This document shows, in pieces, positions 8,701 to 15,114 of a DNA stretch of 20,779 bases. Location: NCBI GenBank assembly GCA_038746265.1, contig JBCDKU010000048.1:1-20779 (forward strand), in the 5' to 3' direction. Within the stretch, counting starts at the first letter, position 1, and each line of letters begins with the position of its first letter. A model generated the notes under the pieces. It made no database searches and had not been told where the DNA came from. It worked only from the letters and a program-made list of their open reading frames with translations. The stretch comes from JBCBKP01 sp038746265. Its GTDB lineage: Bacteria; Planctomycetota; Phycisphaerae; Phycisphaerales; UBA1924. The translations under genes and the position numbers were made by a program.

Positions 8701-9132
8701 GCCGTAGAGCGCGAGGATGACGGCGGGGAGCTCGGCTTCGATCTTGGTGACGATGATGCGGTCGGTCGCGTCGGGCAGGTCCTGCAGCGCGTCCATCTCG
8801 CGCTTGACCTCGGCGACGCGTGCGTCGATGTTGACGCCCTCTTTGAACTCGATGAGGACCGACGCGGCGCCCTCGGTGACGGTGGAGTTGATCTCCTTGA
8901 CGTCGGAGAGGTCGGCGATTGCGTCTTCGATCTTGACAGCGAGCGCGTCCTCGACTTCTTCGGGGGCGGCGCCTGGATAGGGCGCGGAGACCGAGACCTG
9001 CGTGGGGCGGATCTCGGGGAAGAACTCACGGGTGAGGCGCGAGCCGAAGATGATGCCCGCGCCGATGATCGCGAACATGACGAGGTTCGCGACGACGGGC
9101 TTCTTGACGCCGAAGGCGGCGAGAGCGCTCAC
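5725..9132 (-). CDS. RND-family efflux pump inner-membrane subunit (AcrB/HAE-like)
   Basis: A 1135-residue transporter with the RND plan: TM1 near 13-30, a large periplasmic loop, TM2-6 at about 398-545, a second loop, and TM8-12 at about 938-1095. The proton-relay pair in TM4 is present (D460-D461 in GILVDDAIVVAENI). In TM10 the segment aligned with AcrB's lysine-containing SAKNAIL reads SGIVVNDSLIF, so Asn occupies the lysine position and Asp follows (N1004, D1005). Between the first PN/PC region and TM2 there is an extra stretch (about 306-371, VLERVSMLMAQFGLKGQL through AAYQFGKKRSD) that AcrB lacks. The ATG overlaps the stop of the adaptor gene by ATGA. No outer-membrane TolC-like gene is in the window. 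Substrate unknown. Confidence 0.93.
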   Translation of the reverse strand: MSALAAFGVKKPVVANLVMFAIIGAGIIFGSRLTREFFPEIRPTQVSVSAPYPGAAPEEVEDALAVKIEDAIADLSDVKEINSTVTEGAASVLIEFKEGVNIDARVAEVKREMDALQDLPDATDRIIVTKIEAELPAVILALYGDVPERELKDAIRDIRDDLRTLPDMGELRIGGIRTDEIVVEVRPSALLEHNLGLADVADRINQAMIELPGGSIRAATSNVSIRSLGLEERAATVREVVVKSLPDGRVVRLDDVATVYDGFSDIPTISRLNGKPAVNLTVFQSGDDDYVTMADLVKAYVAGRNGEQFKPTVLERVSMLMAQFGLKGQLARAETDEDKAVIQAQLDDPWSLIPATNRIAAYQFGKKRSDIALPGTLVTTTDLSRIVTGRLDLLTRNALFGGLLVFLVLVLLLNWRVSFWVAAGLLISLLGTVAVMYFAGVTLNVISMFGLIIVIGILVDDAIVVAENITARHEKGEPALVAAINGTRQVNWPVVATVLTSVCTFLPLALVEGQIGDFLGVLPVIVGVSLLVSLIESLFILPSHMGHSLKSADKAHARHKEGILSKLDHRLDRGREWFFGTLIVPRYMAVLRWCVRAPYTATAISVAIVIGSVGMIAGGRLEFIFFEEDDAETISVELSMPIGTPLAQTESILAIIEDAIESQGDDVASYFTSAGSISALDGSGAQSSFATHIGQIIIELKPVESRDRPSPVIIQDIRREFGTLTGVKSLRIAAQQGGPGGAALNYTLVGNDQDQLEAAGDALMQHMATFAGVVDISTDSESGQRELRFDLKDGAAELGFTRASLGRQLQGFAFGIEAFTFAGEREDVDIRVLLPEDTRRSLAAIEDQYVFTPQGQPVPLREVANITEGEAYATIRRLDRKKAVAIQADVDRSTGANPDEVSAAIAPFIADLPNQFPGVNVELRGRQQDFADSFATLPIGMAAACGLIYVILAWLFGSYTQPLVVMTAIPFASIGMIWGHVVLGYAMTFLSLIGFVALSGIVVNDSLIFMEFFNGKRRDGLDVREAALEAGRARVRAILLTTITTVIGLTPLLLEPSFQAKFLIPMAITICGGLISATGIILIVLPCLLVILHDIRRVLVGIWTGEMPDQLPAAGIEDDVDLQRWASFKQATERD

Positions 9133-10532
9133 GGGGTGTCTCCCTGCGGTCCGTTGCGGGAGGCCTGGGCGTCCTCACCGAGCAAGCGGGCGTCGATGAT
9201 TGAGCCGGGGCGGAGGGAGTCGAGATTGCTGAGCACGACGAGGTCGCCCGGCTGCAGGGCGGCGGTCGGATCAACGCCCGCCTGCTCGAGCGCAGCCCAC
9301 TGGTCCTCGATGGGGTCGATCTCGGGGAAGGAGCCCTCGAGCGCGCGGTCCACGTTGACCTGGACCTCGACGATGCGGCGGACTCGGCCCGACGAGGTCA
9401 GGTCGAAGCGGTCGAGCGCGGGATCGTCGTCATCGACCTCGCGCGCGACCAGCACGCGATCGACATCGACGACGCGGCGCGGCACCAGCACGCGGGCGGA
9501 CCGGTCGGCGGCGAAGACCTGAGCGGTCACGAAGCGGCCCGGGCGGAGGAGCTGGGCGCGGTCGGCCCGCGGGTCCTGCCGGACCTCGGCGAAGACGGTC
9601 AGCGTGCGCGAGTCGCGGTCGGCTTCGGGCGCAACACGGACGACGCTGCCCTGCCAGATCGTGTCGTTGTCGTTGCCGTCGGGGCGGAGGAGGACGCGGT
9701 CGCCCGGGCGGACCGAGTCGCCCGCGGTGACGGGCAGGCGGACGGGGATCTCCATGCGGGCGAGATCGACGACGCGGGCGACGCGCTGGCCGCGGCCGAT
9801 GAACTCGCCCTCTTCGACGTCCACGGCCTGCAGCGTGCCGGCGTAGGGCGCGCGGATCTGCGTGCGGGTGACGTTCTCCTCCGCGAGTCGCGCGTCGGCC
9901 TCGGCGCCGAGCAGGCGGGCCTGCAGCGCGGCGCGTCGGGAGGGGATCAGCTCGAACTGCTGGCGGAGCGTGGTGAGGGCACGCTTCTGGGACTGGAGCA
10001 CCTGGCGGAAGCGGTCCACCTCGCTGCGGCTGCCAGCGCCGCGCTCGAAGGCGTCCTCGGCGCGCTGCAGGTCGCGTTCCTCGACGCGGACTTCTTCTTC
10101 GCTCAGCTCGATCTGCTCGCTGAGCCGCTGCTCTTCAACTTCGAGGCCCGAGAGCTCGTACCGCAGCGCCTCGGCGTTGCGCTGCGCGGCGGCGAGGGCC
10201 TGCTCGTAGTTGGTGGGATCGACCAGGACGATCAGTTCGCCCTGCCCGACCTGCACGCCCGCTTCGATGGTCTCGGGGCGTTCGACGATGCGGCCGTCCA
10301 CCTCGGCGGCGAGGTTGGAGGCGTCCATCGCGCGGGCGGTGCCGTAGCCGCTCCAGACGCGGGGGACGTCGCGGCTTTCGGCGACCATGACGTTGACGCT
10401 GATGGGCGGGCGGCGGCCGTCGGTGCGGTCTGCTTCGGGCTTGGTCTCTTTGAGGACAAAGAAGATGCCCAGCGCGAGCAGCAGCGCGACGACGCCCGCG
10501 CCGATGCGGAGCACCTTGGAGATGGACTTCAT
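9129..10532 (-). CDS. RND efflux periplasmic adaptor (membrane fusion protein, HlyD/AcrA-like)
   Basis: A 467-residue adaptor that would bridge the RND pump to an outer-membrane channel. An N-terminal membrane anchor (about 9-27, VLRIGAGVVALLLALGIFF) is followed by the lipoyl half-motif (AAEVDGRIVERP...GVQVGQGELIVLVDP). A long alpha-helical hairpin spans about 110-215 and is rich in Glu, Arg and Gln heptads. The second lipoyl half is IRAPYAGTLQAVDVEEGEFIGRG, and a beta-barrel and membrane-proximal domain follow. A C-terminal region with LEGSFPEIDPIEDQW is longer than in AcrA. The start is taken as ATG 10532 rather than the adjacent TTG 10535, with CTCCCT at 10544-10549 (AGGGAG on the coding strand). 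It overlaps the pump gene by four bases, which predicts coupled translation. Confidence 0.92.
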   Translation of the reverse strand: MKSISKVLRIGAGVVALLLALGIFFVLKETKPEADRTDGRRPPISVNVMVAESRDVPRVWSGYGTARAMDASNLAAEVDGRIVERPETIEAGVQVGQGELIVLVDPTNYEQALAAAQRNAEALRYELSGLEVEEQRLSEQIELSEEEVRVEERDLQRAEDAFERGAGSRSEVDRFRQVLQSQKRALTTLRQQFELIPSRRAALQARLLGAEADARLAEENVTRTQIRAPYAGTLQAVDVEEGEFIGRGQRVARVVDLARMEIPVRLPVTAGDSVRPGDRVLLRPDGNDNDTIWQGSVVRVAPEADRDSRTLTVFAEVRQDPRADRAQLLRPGRFVTAQVFAADRSARVLVPRRVVDVDRVLVAREVDDDDPALDRFDLTSSGRVRRIVEVQVNVDRALEGSFPEIDPIEDQWAALEQAGVDPTAALQPGDLVVLSNLDSLRPGSIIDARLLGEDAQASRNGPQGDTP

Positions 10533-10736
10533 CAACGCCGGCGCTCCCTGCGGCTTTCACGCATGCCGCCCCAGACGGAACCCGAGCGGGGGTGTCCTCC
10601 CCCGCGGATCCCGTCGTCCTGAATGATGCTAGCGGCCCTCTGCGGGCCCGACCCCTGCCCACCCCCGGTCCAACGCTCCGGGTTCGCCCGGGTTGCCCGA
10701 TAGGATCCGGGCGAGACCGGTTTCAGGAGACTTTCG
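10533..10736. other. Divergent intergenic region between the efflux operon and kbl
   Basis: About 200 bp without a gene that must hold both divergent promoters. I see a perfect 7-bp hairpin at 10586-10605 (GCGGGGG, loop TGTCCT, CCCCCGC), which would lie in the leader or operator region of the efflux operon. TAGGAT at 10701-10706 is a possible -10 element for kbl but has no good -35. Clustered CGGG/CCCG repeats lie near 10678-10710. No regulator gene is adjacent. Confidence 0.5.
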
Positions 10737-11993
10737 ATGACGACCAGCGCCGCCTTCCCCTTTGTTGCCCGCACGGACGAGACCCTCCAGACGCTCGAAT
10801 CGACGGGGCAGTACAAGTCGCTGCGGACGATCACCTCGCCCATGGGGCCCACGGTCCGGATCCGGCACGACGACGGGACCGAGCAGGAGGTCATCAACCT
10901 CTGCTCTAACAACTACCTCGGGCTCGCGAACGAGCCGCGGGTCGTCGAGGCGGGGATCGAGGGGCTCCGGAAGTACGGCGCGGGGACGGCCTCGGTCCGG
11001 TTCATCTGCGGCACGTTCGATTGCCACGAGCGGGTCGAGCGGACGATCGCCGAGTTCATGGGCACCGAGTCGAGCTACACGTTCGTCTCGTGCTGGACGG
11101 CGAACGAGGCGCTGTACCCGACGTTCGCCGAGCCGGGCGATCTGATCCTCTCGGACGAGCTCAACCACGCCTGCATCATCGACGGCATCAAGCTCGCGAC
11201 GGTCATCAAGAAGGGCGTGAAGAAGGGCGTCTACAAGCACTCGGACCTCGCGCACCTGCGCGAGAAGCTCGAGGCGGCGGCCGCGGATCCCGAGGTCACG
11301 GGGCAGATCTGGATCGTGACGGACGGCGTGTTCAGCATGGAGGGCGACATCGCCGACCTGCCGGGGCTGCGGCGTCTGTGCGACGAGTTCGGCGCGATGC
11401 TGGTCGTCGATGACTCGCACGGGCACGGCGTGATGGGGCGGTCGGGGCGTGGGACGCACGAGCACTACGGGATGATGGGCGGCGGGCCGTCCGCGAATTC
11501 GACCGGCAACGACCTGGGCGAGGTGGACTTCTTCACCGGCACGCTCGGCAAGGCGCTCGGCGGCGGCGCGGGTGGGTTCATCGCGGGCTCGTCACGCGGC
11601 ACAGAATTGATGATCCAGCGGGGCCGCCCGACCCTGTTCAGCAACGCGCTGCCGGCGACGGTCGCGTGCAGCGCGAACAAGGCGATGGAGATCGTCATGG
11701 ATGAGCCTGAGCATGTCACGCGGCTCAAGCACAACGTCGAGACGGTGCGCACGAAGATCCGCGACGCAGGCTTCGACGTGCTCGAGTCCCCCACCGCGAT
11801 CTGCCCGATCATTGTGGGCGACACCGCGAAGGCGATCAGCATGTCCAACCGGCTGATGGAACTTGGCGTGTTCGTGATCGGCTTCGGCTACCCGGTCGTC
11901 CCCGAGGGCGCGGCGCGGCTGCGGATCCAGATGTCGGCGGCTCATACGGATGAGCATATTAATGAGCTGGTGGGGGCGCTTAAGAAGCTGTGA
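10737..11993 (+). CDS. kbl: Kbl-type alpha-oxoamine synthase (2-amino-3-ketobutyrate CoA ligase or close relative)
   Basis: A 418-residue PLP enzyme of the alpha-oxoamine synthase family. The PLP lysine is K272 in FTGTLGKALGG, and the cofactor-binding aspartate lies in MLVVDDSHGHG. Several segments are those of Kbl rather than BioF: SVRFICGTFDCH, ILSDELNHACIIDGI and VTDGVFSMEGDIA. Kbl cleaves 2-amino-3-ketobutyrate with CoA to glycine and acetyl-CoA in threonine breakdown. It is about 20 residues longer than typical Kbl because of a Gly/Ser/Asn insertion near 246-262, just before the PLP lysine. The threonine dehydrogenase gene (tdh) that often accompanies kbl is not here. CAGGAGA lies seven bases before the ATG. 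A BioF or serine-palmitoyltransferase-like role is less likely. Confidence 0.88.
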   Translation: MTTSAAFPFVARTDETLQTLESTGQYKSLRTITSPMGPTVRIRHDDGTEQEVINLCSNNYLGLANEPRVVEAGIEGLRKYGAGTASVRFICGTFDCHERVERTIAEFMGTESSYTFVSCWTANEALYPTFAEPGDLILSDELNHACIIDGIKLATVIKKGVKKGVYKHSDLAHLREKLEAAAADPEVTGQIWIVTDGVFSMEGDIADLPGLRRLCDEFGAMLVVDDSHGHGVMGRSGRGTHEHYGMMGGGPSANSTGNDLGEVDFFTGTLGKALGGGAGGFIAGSSRGTELMIQRGRPTLFSNALPATVACSANKAMEIVMDEPEHVTRLKHNVETVRTKIRDAGFDVLESPTAICPIIVGDTAKAISMSNRLMELGVFVIGFGYPVVPEGAARLRIQMSAAHTDEHINELVGALKKL

Positions 11994-12394
11994 GCCTCGC
12001 TTCATGTCCAGACTGCGAGTATCCATGCGAAGTCGAGGAGCAGACTGCGTTCTGCCCAGAGTGCGGGAAGCAGTTTGACGTCGCGGAGAAGTCCGAGCTT
12101 TGCCCGGGCTGGGTCTTTGTTGCGAACAGCCTGCTCTTTGCTGCATTTGCGGCCGTTGCATCGATCGTGACGGTGATGATCCCGCTTGTGTTTCGAGCAC
12201 TGAGTCTTCGGACGACGTCTTACGATCTGGCGATTGTCGTGCCGGTGACGGTTTGTCTGTCGTATGCGGGATTGGGCTGCTGCTTCCTAGGTGTCATGCG
12301 GACCTCGCGGACTGCGAGGATCGTGCATCGCTTCTGGTACATCAGCTGCCCAGTTGTAAGCGTGATCGCGGTTTGTGTGCTTCGCCCTTGTTAA
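11990..12394 (+). CDS. Small zinc-ribbon membrane protein, function unknown
   Basis: A 134-residue hypothetical protein. The N-terminus carries two CxxC pairs (C6/C9 and C22/C25, SCPDC and FCPEC) forming a likely zinc ribbon. Three hydrophobic segments follow at about 42-68, 79-102 and 115-131. The GTG start overlaps the kbl stop as GTGA, which suggests coupling to kbl. Codon use is visibly less GC3-biased than in kbl, suggesting a younger or transferred gene. The protein could be a sensor or membrane-tethered adaptor, but nothing in the sequence specifies a function. Confidence 0.62.
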   Translation: MSLASCPDCEYPCEVEEQTAFCPECGKQFDVAEKSELCPGWVFVANSLLFAAFAAVASIVTVMIPLVFRALSLRTTSYDLAIVVPVTVCLSYAGLGCCFLGVMRTSRTARIVHRFWYISCPVVSVIAVCVLRPC

Positions 12395-12408
12395 AGTGCG
12401 ATATTGGC

Positions 12409-12424
12409 GGCACGGTACCGTGCC
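12409..12424. repeat. Perfect 16-bp palindrome between two small membrane-protein genes
   Basis: GGCACGGTACCGTGCC is its own reverse complement. It lies 15 bp after the stop of the zinc-ribbon gene and has no T-run, so it is a poor intrinsic terminator. It could be an operator, a transcript-stabilising hairpin or a member of a dispersed repeat family. Confidence 0.6.
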
Positions 12425-12465
12425 CTTCGGAACGGCGACGCTGAGAATCCGAACAAGCGGCTCGG

Positions 12466-12777
12466 ATGGACGAGCCATTGACCGACATCTCCGTGATCGG
12501 CTACTCGCTGCGGACGATCATTCTCGCAGCGATCGGGGTCGCGGTGAGCATGATGCTCGGCTTCTTTGGATTCGGAAAGTGCTTCCACGGCACGCCCTTC
12601 ACGACACATCTCTCGCTGGTGATTGGCGTGTACGCGTTGATCTTCGTTGCGACCGCGGTGCGGTGGCGTCGGCTTGAAGACTCCATGCGCGAACGCGCGG
12701 TGCACCGGCTCGCCTTATTGATCGGCCCGGCAATCGGCTTCGTGCACATGATCGGCGCGTGGGTCGGGATCTTTTGA
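12466..12777 (+). CDS. Small three-helix membrane protein, function unknown
   Basis: A 103-residue hypothetical protein with hydrophobic helices at about 11-36, 46-66 and 82-101. A short basic cytosolic-type segment (RWRRLEDSMRERAVHR) separates helices two and three. There are no recognisable catalytic motifs. The ATG has no convincing Shine-Dalgarno sequence. It shares a relaxed codon bias with the zinc-ribbon gene 71 bp upstream, so the two may have arrived together. It could be mis-called, but three clean helices in one frame favour a real gene. Confidence 0.55.
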   Translation: MDEPLTDISVIGYSLRTIILAAIGVAVSMMLGFFGFGKCFHGTPFTTHLSLVIGVYALIFVATAVRWRRLEDSMRERAVHRLALLIGPAIGFVHMIGAWVGIF

Positions 12778-12793
12778 GAGACCTCTTTGGATT

Positions 12794-12873
12794 GGGTGCC
12801 ACTGGCGGTCTCTGCCGCCAGTGTTGGGTGCCGTCCGACGTTCGCACTGGCGGGCAAGCCGCCAGTGGCACCC
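12794..12873. repeat. Double-hairpin palindromic repeat, copy 1 (REP/MITE-like)
   Basis: An 80-bp element bounded by a perfect 15-bp inverted repeat (GGGTGCCACTGGCGG at 12794-12808, its complement at 12859-12873). Inside, each end folds on its own. CACTGGCGG 12800-12808 pairs with CCGCCAGTG 12815-12823, and CACTGGCGG 12845-12853 pairs with 12859-12867. A second copy in the opposite orientation begins at 20712. It lies just upstream of the toxin-antitoxin promoter. No transposase is nearby. Confidence 0.88.
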
Positions 12874-12894
12874 GGATCGTCTTGACCAAGCTCG

Positions 12895-12900
12895 TATACT
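12895..12900 (+). promoter_or_regulatory. Likely -10 element of a leaderless promoter for the antitoxin gene
   Basis: TATACT is followed by six bases and then ATG 12907. With the usual -10 to start distance, transcription would begin at or next to the A of the ATG. No Shine-Dalgarno sequence lies between. The overlapping GTATAC (12894-12899) is palindromic and could be part of an operator. No good -35 is visible at 16-18 bp; TTGACC at 12882 is too close. Confidence 0.6.
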
Positions 12901-12906
12901 TGCGAC

Positions 12907-13206
12907 ATGGGTGATTCGGCCTCTCAGACCAGCTTCGACGACTACGCCAAGCGGCTCCGTGAGCACCACGAGCGGCTCCGTGCGTCGGGCGAGCCGTTGT
13001 TTGTCGGCGGGGATGGGGAGGACGAGGGTGAGTCGGTGGTGATGAGCCGCGAGGCGTATGAGGATCTCTACGAGTTGATCGATCTGCCGGAGATTCTCGA
13101 CGCGATCAAGCGGTCGGAAGCCGAGATCGATGCGGGGCTCGGGATGAGCCCGGATGAGGTCCGCGAGCGTCTGCTCAGCAAGTTCCGTCCGAACCGCAGC
13201 GCGTGA
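12907..13206 (+). CDS. Phd/YefM-like antitoxin
   Basis: A 99-residue protein ending like Phd/YefM antitoxins: SGEPLFVGGDG, then SVVMSREAYEDLYELIDLPE, then an acidic helix (LDAIKRSEAEIDAG) that would wrap the toxin. The N-terminal DNA-binding part (FDDYAKRLREHHERLRA) is diverged. Antitoxins of this family neutralise the partner toxin and repress their own operon. The toxin GTG overlaps this gene's stop, as expected for a coupled toxin-antitoxin pair. The start is the ATG directly after the TATACT box. The family call comes from the C-terminal pattern and the neighbour. Confidence 0.82.
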   Translation: MGDSASQTSFDDYAKRLREHHERLRASGEPLFVGGDGEDEGESVVMSREAYEDLYELIDLPEILDAIKRSEAEIDAGLGMSPDEVRERLLSKFRPNRSA

Positions 13207-13526
13207 CATACAAGGTCATCATCCCGCCGGGCGTATTCGCCGAGATCGACGCGTTCGTTGTCTACATGCTTGGCGAGGGTGCGGGCTCGGATGTTGCCGA
13301 ACGCTGGATCCTTGGGGTTGTTGACGCGTTGCAATCCCTCGGCGACATGCCCCGCCGCCATCCGCTTGCGGAGCGACCTTCCGAGGCTCGCCGTGGAGAG
13401 ATCCGACGGATGAGTCTTGGTCCTCGCCTCGCCTACTACCGCGTCGATGAAGACCGGTGTGAGGTCCGCGTGCTGACGCTTCGCCACGGGCATCGACGCC
13501 CTTGGGACGGTTCCCGACTCGGATAA
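13203..13526 (+). CDS. RelE/ParE-superfamily toxin
   Basis: A 107-residue protein with the RelE/ParE fold pattern. It has an N-terminal strand (TYKVIIPPGV), two helices (AEIDAFVVYML and AERWILGVVDALQSL), the P-rich turn DMPRRHPLAE, and the strands EIRRMSLGPRLAYYRVD and EVRVLTLRHGHRRPW. The terminal HGHRR fits ParE-type proteins, which poison gyrase, but an mRNA-cleaving RelE activity cannot be excluded. The GTG start overlaps the antitoxin stop (GTGA). The TAA stop at 13524-13526 directly abuts the stop of the convergent PIN/TRAM gene. Confidence 0.87.
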   Translation: MTYKVIIPPGVFAEIDAFVVYMLGEGAGSDVAERWILGVVDALQSLGDMPRRHPLAERPSEARRGEIRRMSLGPRLAYYRVDEDRCEVRVLTLRHGHRRPWDGSRLG

Positions 13527-14867
13527 CTACCGCCGCGGGTTTCGGGCCCGGTTCACCTTCGCCCGCCGGACTGGTGCTGCGGGTGTCTTCGCGGTCGTGA
13601 CTTCCTTGGTCGCTTCCGCCTCGGGGTCTGGATCCGGGGCTGGATCCGCGGCCGGGACTTCTTCGACGGTCTCGGGTTCGTCCGCCATCCGCTCAGGCTG
13701 TGGGTTCTGTTCCTCGTTGCCGATGCGGCCGAAGATCATGCGGCCTGCGACGGTCTGGAGGCTGCTCCGGACGGTCAGGGTGACCTGCTCGCCGATGGAG
13801 TGTGCGCCGTCCTCGGCGACGACCATGGTGCCGTCGTCGAGGTAGCCGACCGCCTGGGTTTCCTGCTCGCCCGGCTTGATGAGGGCGACGGTGAGCTCCT
13901 CGCCCGGGATGACGGACTGCTTGAGGGCGTTGGCGAGCTGGTTGAGGTTGAGCACGGGGACGTTCTGGATGTCGGCGATGCGGGCGAGCGCGACGTCGCC
14001 CGTGACGAGCATGCCGGGCATCTGGCGGGCGAGCTCGACGAGCTTGTGATCGACCGCCTGGTTCGGCAGCGGCGTCTCGTCGATCGTCAGGCCCACACGG
14101 CCCGAACGACGCAGGCGGGCGATGACCTCCAGACCCCGGCGGCCCTTGGCGCGCTTGAGGTTGTCGCTCGAATCCGCGAGCGCCTGCAGCTCGGCGACCA
14201 CGAAGCTCGGCACGACGACCGGCGCCTGGATCACGCCCGTGTCGGCGACGTCGGCGATGCGGGCATCGATCAGCGCGGAGCTATCAAGGACCAGCGGGCG
14301 CGGGCCCCGCATCTGCTTGGCGAACTCGACGTAGGGCACGACCAGGCGGAAGTCGTCCTGGGTTTGCAGGACGGTCGTGACGCCCAGGAAGACGAGCGAG
14401 AGGCCGAAGAGGACCTTGATCGTGTTGATGATCTGGGAGTCCTCGCCCACGCCCCACGAGAGCGCGACGAGGTCGAGGATGAAGCCCAGCGCGATGGCGA
14501 TGATGAGCCCGCCGAGGACGCCGAAGAGGATGCCGGAGAAGGTCGAGAGCTTCTTGTTGGGCGTGATGAGATCGATAAGGATGAAGATCGCGGCGAGGCT
14601 TCCCGCGATCGCGAGCGTGCCGGGCCAGTACTGCGCAAGGCCGAAGGGCAGGCCCGGCTCGACGGATTCGCCGAACTCGAGCACGTTGAGCAGCGTGACC
14701 ATGAGGACGAGCGTCACGAAGGCGACGCGGACGATCCAGAGCAGCGCGCCGCGGCGGGAGCGTTCGAGGGCGTCGTCCTGCCGCAGCCGCGAGCGCTCGA
14801 GGGCGGAGAGATCGACCTGGCCGCCGTGGGTGTGGGCGTGGCCGTCGGCTTGGTTTCGGTGCGGCAT
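13527..14867 (-). CDS. YacL-like membrane protein with PIN and TRAM domains
   Basis: A 446-residue protein of the PIN/TRAM membrane family. A His-rich cytosolic start is followed by four hydrophobic segments (about 42-64, 82-101, 109-138, 149-167). The PIN nuclease-type domain (about 190-315) keeps its acidic residues D195 (VLDSSALID), E226 (VVAELQ), D273 (AVDHKLV) and D291 (TGDVALARIA). A TRAM domain (about 318-382, IPGEELTVALIKPGEQETQAVGYLDDGTMV pattern) would bind RNA. A Pro/Glu/Ala-rich tail ends in basic residues. The family is probably an RNase, but its substrate is not known. ATG 14867 is chosen over GTG 14873 because TAAACT ends exactly six bases before it. Confidence 0.92.
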   Translation of the reverse strand: MPHRNQADGHAHTHGGQVDLSALERSRLRQDDALERSRRGALLWIVRVAFVTLVLMVTLLNVLEFGESVEPGLPFGLAQYWPGTLAIAGSLAAIFILIDLITPNKKLSTFSGILFGVLGGLIIAIALGFILDLVALSWGVGEDSQIINTIKVLFGLSLVFLGVTTVLQTQDDFRLVVPYVEFAKQMRGPRPLVLDSSALIDARIADVADTGVIQAPVVVPSFVVAELQALADSSDNLKRAKGRRGLEVIARLRRSGRVGLTIDETPLPNQAVDHKLVELARQMPGMLVTGDVALARIADIQNVPVLNLNQLANALKQSVIPGEELTVALIKPGEQETQAVGYLDDGTMVVAEDGAHSIGEQVTLTVRSSLQTVAGRMIFGRIGNEEQNPQPERMADEPETVEEVPAADPAPDPDPEAEATKEVTTAKTPAAPVRRAKVNRARNPRR

Positions 14868-14873
14868 GGGCAC

Positions 14874-14879
14874 AGTTTA
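14874..14879 (-). promoter_or_regulatory. Likely -10 element of a leaderless promoter for the PIN/TRAM gene
   Basis: Read on the minus strand, TAAACT is followed by GTGCCC and then ATG 14867. This is the same spacing as at the antitoxin and dnaX genes. No Shine-Dalgarno sequence precedes the ATG. Confidence 0.6.
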
Positions 14880-14988
14880 GGTACGCGGCCGGTGTGGTCC
14901 CGGTTGTGGCGGTCGATCGGAATCGGGAGCTCGGCTAGCATCGTGGCCGCGGGTCGGCGGCCTCGGCGAGAGCCGGGGCGAGCCTGGA

Positions 14989-15114
14989 CCCGCCTCCGTC
15001 GGCGGTCGGGCCCGGTGCACGGGTGTCCCGTGAACCTGGTCAGGGCTTGACCGCAGCAGCCATAAGCGAGCGTCATCCGGTGCCGCCGGTGTCCTGGCCG
15101 CCGACGGGGGCGGG
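14989..15114 (+). ncRNA. ffs: Bacterial signal recognition particle RNA (4.5S-like)
   Basis: The core GTGAACCTGGTCAGG, AGCAGCCATAAGCGAGCG and GGTGCCGCCGGTGTC is the conserved SRP RNA domain IV region and 3' arm. The ends close into a long helix: 14989-15005 pairs with 15098-15114 (one G-U), continuing as 15006-15010 with 15093-15097 (with G-U pairs). CCGG 15012-15015 pairs with CCGG 15086-15089. The symmetric-loop sides GGTCAGG (15038-15044) and AGCAGCC (15055-15061) are intact, but the ten bases between them are GCTTGACCGC instead of a GGAA-capped stem. The RNA with Ffh targets membrane and secreted proteins. End points are estimated from pairing. TAGCAT at 14936-14941 is a possible -10. Confidence 0.87.

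Noticed and set aside
12794..12873. The palindromic repeat as an intrinsic terminator or CRISPR unit
   Set aside because: There is no T-run after either hairpin, and only one copy occurs here with no regularly spaced repeats or spacers.
12882..12900. TTGACC with TATACT as a full -35/-10 promoter
   Set aside because: The spacer is only seven bases, too short for a sigma-70-type promoter; only the -10 is kept.
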